From positions 24,446,001 to 24,510,000 of the forward strand of contig OY754469.1 of the NCBI GenBank assembly GCA_963575645.1: a stretch of 64,000 nt of DNA, in the 5' to 3' direction. The notes under the pieces are model-generated. The model was not told the DNA's origin, did not search any database, and saw only the letters and a program-made list of their open reading frames with translations. A program made the translations under genes and the position numbers. This DNA comes from Xanthostigma xanthostigma (lineage: Eukaryota > Arthropoda > Insecta > Raphidioptera > Raphidiidae). Shown piece after piece: positions 10,301 to 19,400 of this stretch. Numbering within the stretch: position 1 is the stretch's first letter; every line of letters begins with the position of its first letter.

Positions 10301-12092
10301 GTTTCACTGCGAGACAATTCGTATACCCCTTTATCAAAAAAAGCGATGGTTTTCAATCTTCATGAAAATGTGAGTTTTAAGTTGTAGTCTCAAATTCACT
10401 CATAAACAAGTCATTGTAACCGGGGTTATTTCGTCCGAAGTTGTTTTTGCCTGGAGTTGTTTTGAGCCGAGTTCTTTTTCCGCCGAGTCGATTTGGACAA
10501 AAGTTATTTTAACCTAAGTTATTTTGAGCGAGTTGTTTTGATCGGAGTTATTCTGGACTGAGTTATCCATGTCGGGCACCAAAAAATCACATCCCTAGAT
10601 GTTTCAAGCATTTTTGTTTGTGTCAATGACATAAAAAAAGGTAATGCAACTACACGTATTGATAACCTTCTAGTCCACAATGTATAGACGAAAAATGCAA
10701 TTGATTAATGTTGGGTTTCTGATATGATTTAAAACTAAATTTAGATCTCAATTTGATTGCAAACAAATAGCACTCTTGAATTTAGATTTAAAGCTGACAA
10801 TTGTATCAGACACAGAGCATAAGTTCGTTGGGGTTAAGTTAACGAAACACTCCATCACAACTCCCCCACGCTCAAATTCTGGGTACACCCTTGCTAAGGG
10901 TATACTCGTCTTGTTAGAAGATAAATAAAATTGAACTTTATCTAATCGTACCTTAGCATACTTGAAGTGAAGTTGAGATTGTGTGCCGAGATGATAAAAC
11001 CCGTATCATATTTGATTGCCTGAAATGGGCACATCCATACTAATATTATAAATGCGAAAGTAAATCTGTCTGTTATGCTTTCACGGCCAGACCACTGAAC
11101 TAATTGTGATTAAATTTAATATAGAGATGGTTTAAACTTGGAGGAAGGACAGAAACTGCTTTTTATTTTTCAAAAACTAACCCCTAATGAGGTTCAATGC
11201 GTTCTCGTAAATTAAGGTTATAAGTGGGTGTTCTGGTACTTTTAATGCGAAATCTTGATGCACCCGAATTGCGTAATGGTACACATTTACAAGTTTCCCA
11301 TCTGGGTCGAAATATTGTTAGGGCTATTATAATTAGTGGCAAATCTAAAGGAGAAGGTGTTTTAATACCGGGAATATTAGACCAACAAACGTGTATTGAA
11401 TCTACAAAATCTTTATGTTTTTGCAAAAGATGGTAAAACAAAAAACATTGCTGATAGGGCCATCTTAAATTAGAGCCTTGCTTGAATTTATGATTTTTTT
11501 ATTCAATTATATCAATTGTACACACTGATTCCACACAAAGTCGCGGGTAAAAGCTATGCTATATATAATTTTAATCAGTAATTTATTGTTACGACAGTAA
11601 TTATTTTTATTTTACATTTTTAGTCAAGTTCCGTTGCCTACTAAGGAAGGTTATCGTTACTGCAAGACATGTAGACGTTGGGTATCGTCTGAAAATAAGC
11701 ATTGTAATATTTGTAATTGTTGCACATCGAAAGATGGTAGAACATACAAGCACTGTAACTTATGCAGCAGATGCGTGAAACCTTCGTGGCAACATTGCGA
11801 TAAATGTGAGAGATGTTGTTTGCCAACACACAAGTGTGGAGAGTTTACTCCATCGACGAACTGTTTCCATTGCAAACAACATGGCCACAAAAAAAATCAG
11901 TGTCCCAATTTAAACACTAGTTCAAGTAAGAAAAGAAAAATATCTGAAAGCGAAACTGTGGATAAAAACAGTATAAAGAAAAGTAAGAGTTCTGGAAAAT
12001 GCCTAATAAAAAGTTCGGATAAAAATAAAGCGACAAAAAGAAGAAAGCGAAGAGTAAAACCGGGAAAAAGAAAAATTTGTTTAGAAATATAA
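7395..12092 (+). CDS. ZCCHC4: ZCCHC4-type 28S rRNA N6-adenosine methyltransferase
   Basis: Exons 7395-7682, 7767-7999, 8062-8274, 8356-8649 and 11624-12092 join in phase to give 498 residues, close to the human length of about 513. An N-terminal GRF-type zinc finger (CPHGPTLLF, then [13 protein letters not shown]) comes first. The methyltransferase follows: [13 protein letters not shown] is the SAM-binding strand and loop, LLLDFDERF the next acidic strand, and [14 protein letters not shown] the catalytic DPPF motif. Exon 5 adds a cysteine/histidine-rich zinc ribbon of the DHHC type (YCKTCRRWV to [11 protein letters not shown]), a CCHC knuckle ([14 protein letters not shown]) and a lysine-rich tail that could direct nucleolar localisation. 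The family methylates one adenosine of 28S rRNA and supports translation. All catalytic and metal-binding residues I can check are present. The 2974-bp last intron is swollen by mobile DNA. Confidence 0.93.
8650..9480. other. Intron 4 of ZCCHC4, first part
   Basis: No coding sequence. Short mixed-composition stretches (GATAAAATTCCGATCC near 8740, ACTTCCGATCCGATTTTTG near 9105) flank the piece 8655-9280, and CACACTAG near 8675 has its reverse complement CTAGTGTG near 9260. This suggests one more small inserted element of unknown family. I see nothing else. Confidence 0.3.
9525..10575. mobile_element. Foldback-like element with 15-bp degenerate arrays at both ends
   Basis: The left end (9525-9690) is a run of about eight degenerate units of the form GGACGAAACAACTC. 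The right end (10420-10570) is a run of about nine units of the opposite strand form (GAGTTGTTTTGGCC-like). The two ends are therefore inverted arrays, not a single terminal repeat. A 120-bp minisatellite fills the middle. No transposase is present and I see no clean target duplication. It lies in ZCCHC4 intron 4. Confidence 0.65.
9748..10336. repeat. Minisatellite, 120-bp unit, about five copies
   Basis: The unit contains CCGGAATTGTTTTTTTAAAA and GCCCCTTCCCGTTTCACTGC and repeats every 120 bases with only a few substitutions. Within the unit, CGCATACCCGTTTATCGTTC and CGCATACCCCTTTATCGTTC form a diverged half-repeat. Because 120 is a multiple of three, one frame stays open through the whole array, but this has no sign of being a gene. 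Confidence 0.93.
11034..11556 (+). mobile_element. Shrunken Helitron keeping the C-terminus of its helicase
   Basis: The 5' end TCCATACTAATATTATAAA, preceded by A, matches the lepidopteran Helitron start. The 3' end, GTCGCGGGTAAAAGCTAT, resembles the usual CCGCGGGTAAAAGCTAG. Between them 11230-11380 translates to [20 protein letters not shown] and then [13 protein letters not shown], the C-terminal part of a PIF1-like Helitron helicase. A little further on, in another frame, [14 protein letters not shown] is the last conserved block. The Rep domain and most of the helicase are gone. It sits about 70 bp upstream of the last ZCCHC4 exon. Confidence 0.8.
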
Positions 12093-12425
12093 ATATTGTA
12101 AAAAATGATTAGTGTACAAATAGCTCCCAACTTTACGAGTTAATTCATACCTGTAGTGTGCTCTCGTAAATATTTGTCACTTTTTCTGATACTTGAAAAA
12201 TAAGAACTCATAAATCTGTAACTGTTTGTACAAAATCACTTAAAATACTATAATGTAGTTTATGTGCAATATAACCAAATATCACAGTAAAAAGGAATAA
12301 AAATTGAGATTTGTACATAATTTATTGTAAATATTGTATTATTTAGATATTAAATGATTTTGTAAACTGATAACAAAATTCTATTATTATTTTTTTTAAT
12401 AAATATAGTAATTACCACATTACTT
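12093..12425 (+). other. ZCCHC4 3' UTR and end region
   Basis: AT-rich, without open frames. AATAAA motifs at about 12296 and 12400 are candidate poly(A) signals. The second is followed by a T-rich stretch. Confidence 0.45.
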
Positions 12426-12519
12426 TGTTTTTTATTTTATCAATGAAATATTAATTAAAATCTTCCTTTATTGAAAATTCAATTGTAAGGACTTTCATAT
12501 CCATTCTATGTACATTTCG

Positions 12520-13255
12520 GCTTCAAAATGAAAAAAAGACTAGATACAATTGAAAACTTTTGCAAGCGTAGCACATCAAACCGTCATATTATGAATAATG
12601 ATAAAACAGCAATTGTTTTCAATAGCACACCAGATTATACCGTACCAAATCGTGAACTCTCTCACCACTATATATTTCTAGAAATTATCATCGGCTATAA
12701 ACTAAATATGGACAAACACGTCGAATATGTTTGTAAGAAACTTACCTACTGTTTCTCCTGTATTCGATCTCTAAAATAAAAGAAACGTGCCAAAAATCGC
12801 TACGCGATGTTTACTATGTCTATGCATTTGTCTATTCAAATTTAAGCTATAATGTGATTGTTTGGGGTGATAGTATTCACTGCAACAGACTCTTCATCTG
12901 GCAGAAACGTATTATTCGTCTCATTTATGGAGGGTACACCCTCCATAGTCTCATTTTTAACATTGGTCGTCGCGAGTCATGCCGTTCACTTCTTATTAAT
13001 AACAAGCTGTTAACTTTTAGTTCCATTGTTATTTATGATCTTTGAAAATTTGTAAAACTAATCATAACCGATTTTCAAAAAGTAACAGATATTCACTAAA
13101 ATAACACTCGGCAAACAAATTATATATAGACAATATTATCACCTTTGTTTATACAATAGGAGGTCGCTGTATACCTGCACCAAAGTAGAGAAATAAGAAA
13201 TATTAACAGTTATGACAGTATCATGGAATAAAAAATGTCTATCTATCTATCTATC
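12520..13255 (+). mobile_element. LINE 3' end, Jockey-type reverse transcriptase remnant
   Basis: 12528-12779 encodes a piece like the end of a non-LTR reverse transcriptase (NNDKTAIVFNSTPDYTVPN, then IIIGYKLNMDKHVEYVCKKL). 12854-13045, in another frame, gives NVIVWGDSIHCNRLFIWQKR and RRESCRSLLINNKLLTF, the usual thumb/connection block after it. Stops and frameshifts separate the pieces, so it is dead. The 3' end has a short CTAT repeat (13235-13258). It is 5'-truncated, as LINE copies usually are. The clade call (Jockey-like) is from the motif style only. Confidence 0.75.
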
Positions 13256-13450
13256 TATGTATCATACATATGATTGGATCTTTAAACGTCACTTAATTAA
13301 CAGTACTTGTTAATTTTCAGCAAACTTTTTGGGAAATTCTTTAAATAGCACTACTTAGTGCAATATATGATTATGGTTGGACAAAAAATAACAGAAATAT
13401 GAACAAATAAATGTAATAATATTAGACTCGAGAATAAAAGAAATATTAAA

Positions 13451-16400
13451 ATGTCATCTGACAAGGCAGATATTTTAGAATATGGACGATCAACCGAAAT
13501 TATTCAAGACGCATCGAACGAAAGCAATAGTTCAAAATCTCAAAATAACTTTTACTGCGAAGCATGCAATAGATATTTTGTTTATGAACGAAATCTGTTG
13601 AAACACAAAAAAATCAATCATGTGGCGGATAAAAAAAAATTATTCGCATGTGGATTTTGTAAGAAGACATTTTTTAAACAAAACATTCTGTCATTACATT
13701 TAAAACAACATAAACGAAAATTACGCAGCCATACAGTGGCAGAAAAGAAACTGTCTCTTAGCACAAAACTGATAAACGAAAAGATCTCTCAGATATATGC
13801 AAATAAAGTAAAGGAAATAGTTTATTCTTCTGATAGTGACTGTGAATATGAAATAGTGCAAATTGTTAGAAAAGTAGATAGTAGAAATATAGATTCATTT
13901 CATACTTGCAGCGTCTGTTCAAAGAGTTTTAGCAAATTAAATAGTTTAAATCGTCACATGAAAAAACATAAAATCACTGAATCAGATACTGATACAAGCT
14001 CATACTCAGATAATCAAGCTGATGTATCAAACGATGTACAAGTAAAAGACGAAAATGAAAGTGAAGAAGAAAACCACAATCCTAATTTTCATTCAGATAT
14101 AACAGACAAAGAAATTAACGGAATAACGAAAAACAGCACTGATCTAGAAAATCTGAAAACAATTAAAACAGAAGAAGACACAGAAGTCACAGTTGAAAAT
14201 CATGTGAAAACGAAAAATAAAAAAAATACCAATTATTTTTGTAAAAAATGTAACAAAAGTTATAAAAAACTAGCTTACTATAACAAGCATTTGCATACTC
14301 ATATTTCCTTAAAAACTGACGATAGTAAAGAATTAACAGCAGATAATATTTTGTACATGAAATCTGAACTTGATCGCAATGTAGATAATGTTAAACGCGA
14401 TTTGGACAATTATTCCGATGAAAATACTAACGTGAAAAAAGAAGAAATGGCAGGTCAGAGTAAAGGGCGTATAAAAAAGAAAAAAATAATTTCAACTAAA
14501 GTTAAGAGATGTCGATTAAAAGAATATCCTTGTCCTAAATGTCCAATGAAATACAAAAACGAAGTATGGTTTATTAGCCATTTAAAAACTCATAGTGAAA
14601 TAAAGTCGCACAATTGTAGTATTTGTGATGAAACGATCTCGTTTGAAATGTTTGAACAACATATGGCAACTCATATTGGAGAAACTCACATATGTACGAT
14701 CTGCGGAACTCACTTCAGATGGGCGAGTGGATTAAAAACTCACATGAGGCAGCACAATAACTACAAACCATTTTTATGCAGCACTTGCGGTAAGCAATTT
14801 TAGGGTAGCCGCGACGAAAGACAACGACACCCGGCAGCAACATGTCTCACAAGCCCTGGATGTGTGAGCTTTTTGCGCAAGACGTCTGTTGAGTGGGATG
14901 CGAGATAGTGTTTCAAACAGTCAGAGAACGGTAATAGAACCGTCACCGTCTTGCGCACTAGCTAAAACAAAACTGTTTATATCGATTTTTTAGATAGTGC
15001 GCAAGGCAGTCTTTCATAGTAACAAAACTGTGCCGGTTCTGTTACCGTTCTCTACTACTTGGTTGGAACAAACCTTATGTCGTTGTCTCCCGTCGCGATG
15101 GCATGTTTTAAGATATTACCTTCAGATCTTAAGTTTACTCAGTACTATGTAAAAAACTATTGAGACACTATATAGAAAATCGCATAGATCCTCATGGAAT
15201 TTTCACCTAGACTTGTATGAATTCCTAAATAGATTCATAACTAACTGAACACTGAACTCCTAGGTGATTTGGCATGGGGATCCCTAATAACAAGGTCATA
15301 TTTCATAGATTATTTTTTGCATTTGCAAGAATTCCTAAACGTGTTGTTCGTGAATTCCTATGGTTTTGCCGATAAACTGTCGTAGGTTCTCAAAGGATTT
15401 TACCTAAATATTTTCAGAAGTGAGAAGTGAAACATCAAGGTGGCATGACTCCATGAACAAAAAAATTGAATGCGTGATTGATTGATTGTAAATTATAGCC
15501 GCTCAACAGCTGAGGTCATCAGCGTCTATTTGAATGCGTGGACGTTTTACTCGCTATATGGGTATTCTTATTAAAATTTAAAAAAATCTTAAATAAAATT
15601 AACTGCAATACTTTTATAAATTTTGCTTACCATTTTATCTTCAGTTCTGGTCCTAAATTTGCCTGCCAATCGCTGTCAATATTGCCGTGAAAAGTACGCA
15701 CAGTTTAATAAGTTCAAAACATATTATGTGTACAGTGAATGATCAGATGTAATAGTAATTACTAATAGTGCTAACACACGGTCGAACTTGGTCCGGTCCG
15801 ACAACGGACATGGTACGGCGGATTTTGCAACAGACAACCGAATCTGTTCCCATCGAACCGGGCGGACACGCAGACTACTGTACAGACGAACAGATTTGGT
15901 ACGGAGCGGACCAGATCCGCTGTCCGCTTCGAACCAAGTTCGACCGTCTGTTAGTACTATAATTATTAATTCTTCTGACTCTCTTTATGTCGTAACCTCT
16001 AATAAGTCTTGAAGTGAGAAGATATGTCTGTGTATACATTTATGATTGACATTATACAACCCTTATCTGTGATTATACTAACTTTTTTCCATGTGTCAAT
16101 GTAGTTTTAATTTGTTGCTTAATTTTACTACATTAAAAGGACATGCTAAGCTCAACAAAGAAAATGTAACTTAATTGCAATTTAATGTACACATCATTGA
16201 ATTGAATAAAGTATTAATAATAATTAATAACAAGTTATTCAATTTATTGTTCGATTTAAAATGAATTTTAATATAATATTGCTATTTATATTGGTTAAAG
16301 TCGCTACAAACGTAAAATTACGTTACTTTCAACGAAAAAAAACAACAAACAAAAACGTTTTTAAACTTCTTAATTTTCTATCTATCTAGCCAATATCTCT

Positions 16401-19400
16401 ATGATCTAGGACTAGCCCCGACGTAGATGAAAAAAAAAGAACCCTCACATACTTACCAATGATTGTTTTTCTGTTGTGCAGGTAAAGGTTTTACGTTGAA
16501 TCGTTATTTGGAACAGCATTTACGAAGTCATACTCAAGAAAGACCTCACGTGTGTTCGTACTGTCACAAAGGATTTATACACAAAAGTAACTTAGTCGAA
16601 CATTTACGTACTCACACGGGAGTTAAGCCGCACGTTTGCACTGTATGTGGAAAAACATTTGCACATTACAGGTCAGCCATAATTTGACAACACTTTGTGA
16701 AGCCGAGCGTGATTATATTTGTTTATAGTTCATTAGGTCGACAACTAATTGAATTTATCGTTTTTTCAGTGGTTTGACACAACATCACAGAGTACACACA
16801 GGTGTCAGGAAACACCTGTGCAACATATGCGGCAGATTGTTTAGAACTGGCGACAAGTTGAGAGATCATGCGCGAACGCACAGTGGAGAAAGACCATTTG
16901 TTTGCGCTGAGTGCGGCAAAACGTTCACAAACAAAAGCGGCCTCACCATCCATAATCGTATTCATACCGGTGAACGACCATTTAGGTGAGAATAATGTCT
17001 GCTTAACCTGCTTACATGGGTCAACCACTGTACATAAATATTTTTGGTATATATTTTGCACTTCAATGGCCTCCGTTCCACAAACTTCCTTAGTACGTTC
17101 GACTGACATAGAGAACGAAATAATCTATGAACACTATTGTTGATTAGAAAAGAACTTGTTGTACAAGCCTAGGGTTGCCATCCGTCCGGATTTCCCCGGA
17201 TTTGTTCTCTTTTTAAGGACGTCCGGGGAACGTCCGGGCGGGGTTTTGTTTACAGTCCGAGTTTTAATTTGACTAGATAAATCTTTTTTTATCAAGAAAC
17301 GATAGTGGAATTTTGTTTCTTTAATTCGAAAAGACTGATTTTTGCTTATTGGAATAAAGAAAGTTGAGTTCTTGTTTGTTTTTTTTTTTTAATTTTTATA
17401 CCGCTCTTTAATTTAATTACCAGGAATAATAGAGATATAATTAAATGAAAGCTTGTAAAATTCCACAGATTACTTTATTTTTGTACGTTAAGTTGCATCA
17501 AAGATGGCAAAAAATTAAGGTATTTTTTAATTTCATCAGTAAAATAAGCATTTTCTTAGGCAATTATGTCCGGGTTTTGAGCTCAAAAATCAAAATTTTT
17601 TGAGCTTCTTGTCCTAGTTTATTGACTATACAGATGGCAACCCTATACAAGCCAATTTTTTTTTAAATAAATAACTCCTGACTTTTCTATAGTGTAAAAA
17701 AAGGTTTGTAAGATGGTGTATCGTGTTAATTTTACTTTAAATCACTAAAAACAACTGTCGTTTCAAATTCAAAACGTCAAATTGAAAAATTGTGAAAAAA
17801 GTATTAAAACTGCCTTATAGTCGCGTCAATGAATACATAAAACAGGCAATACTTCGAACTTCGCAAGAACAGCTTCGATTTTGATGATTTTTTTTTAAAT
17901 TTAGTTTTTTTATATTATTGAAAATCAGAAACACTTTGGGCGGGGAACGAATTATTTATATTGTTTAAGGGGCATGACAAAATTAAAAAAAAAAATTTCG
18001 ACAAAATTTAATTTGTTTTATAAAACTAATAATATTTCAACTTAACTTCACAAAATTTTCAAAAAAAAAAAAAAAAATTCTGGACAAAGCTACAGCCATC
18101 TGTTGGACCCCTCTCACAAGTAGGTAATGCTTTGCGATGACCATCATAACTTTGTGCAATGTGCTGGTTCATCCAAAATCAATAAAACAAAGAAAAGTCT
18201 TTAGTTTAATAGTAAATCTAGAACTTAATCGAAGATTTTTTTTTAATGAATAAAATGGCGGCTTCTAAAAGCTTACACCCGAATTTGCAAGGACAGATTG
18301 TTATAGGTAAAAGCCGAAGTTTTCAACAAAAACAAAAATCCTTCCATCAAGTCCTTGTTTTTTACGCCTTCAATAAGCAAAAATTTCAATTAAATCCATC
18401 AAGTGGCTCTTGAATTTCAGTGGTCACAGACTTCAAAAACATAGTTTCGAGAAAAACGCGTTTTAAGTTTTAGGTCTAGCACACATGAAGAGCGTTGGGC
18501 CAACGCGCGTTGAACGCTCTTCATGTGTGCTAGACCTAAAACTTAAAACGCGTTTTTCTCGAAACTATGTTTTTGAAGTCTGTGACCACTGAAATTCAAG
18601 AGCCACTTGATGGATTTAATTGAAATTTTTGCTTATTGAAGGCGTAAAAAACAAGGACTTGATGGAAGGATTTTTGTTTTTTGGGCTAACGCGCGTTGAA
18701 CGCCTCTCATATAAACTAGGCCTTAGTCTTACCTATACCGAGTTATCTAATCCTGGGCCATATAATAATTATCTCAGAAACTACTTATTCAATTCACTTG
18801 TCAGGGAATATTTTCGAAACATCATACTACAAGACAATGCAAAAAAAAATCGATTTTTTCAAAATCTTGACTAACCCTAACCTTTTAAACAATTTCTATG
18901 CTATTTATGTAAAAAAATGTTTTCATACAATATTCAATCAAAACTTGTAAAAAATATGTATTTATAAGTTTTGAATGAATATCGTATGAAAACATTTTTT
19001 TTGACGTGATAACGTCTTATAAATTGATGAATCACCAATCTTATAAATTGATAAAACACCGGCTGCATGCACGAAAAAGTGTAACGTTCCTAACGTAACG
19101 TTCCTAACGTTCATAACGCGTAACGTTCCGCCTGACCCTGTGCGTGCTTTTCTCATAAACGGCCCTAACGATTTGGATGAAATTTACTGAAAAGGGATTT
19201 TGGGGGGCAAAAAATCGTTTTAGCTAGGTCTCATCTCTCGAAAAAATCGTTTTCTTACAAATTTTATCATTATAAAAATCAATTTTTTGACGTATGAAAA
19301 TACTTAAATATTGTAAGTAGGTTTTGGAATTTTATGAACATTTGTTTTCAAAATATTATGACAGTTAATCTTTGAGACTTAAAAAAAATACGAAAGAAAG

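Noticed and set aside
9809-10387. A 192-codon open frame of perfect 40-residue repeats
   Set aside because: It is the 120-bp minisatellite read in a frame that has no stop; 120 is divisible by three. Composition, lack of a promoter and position inside a repeat element argue against a gene.
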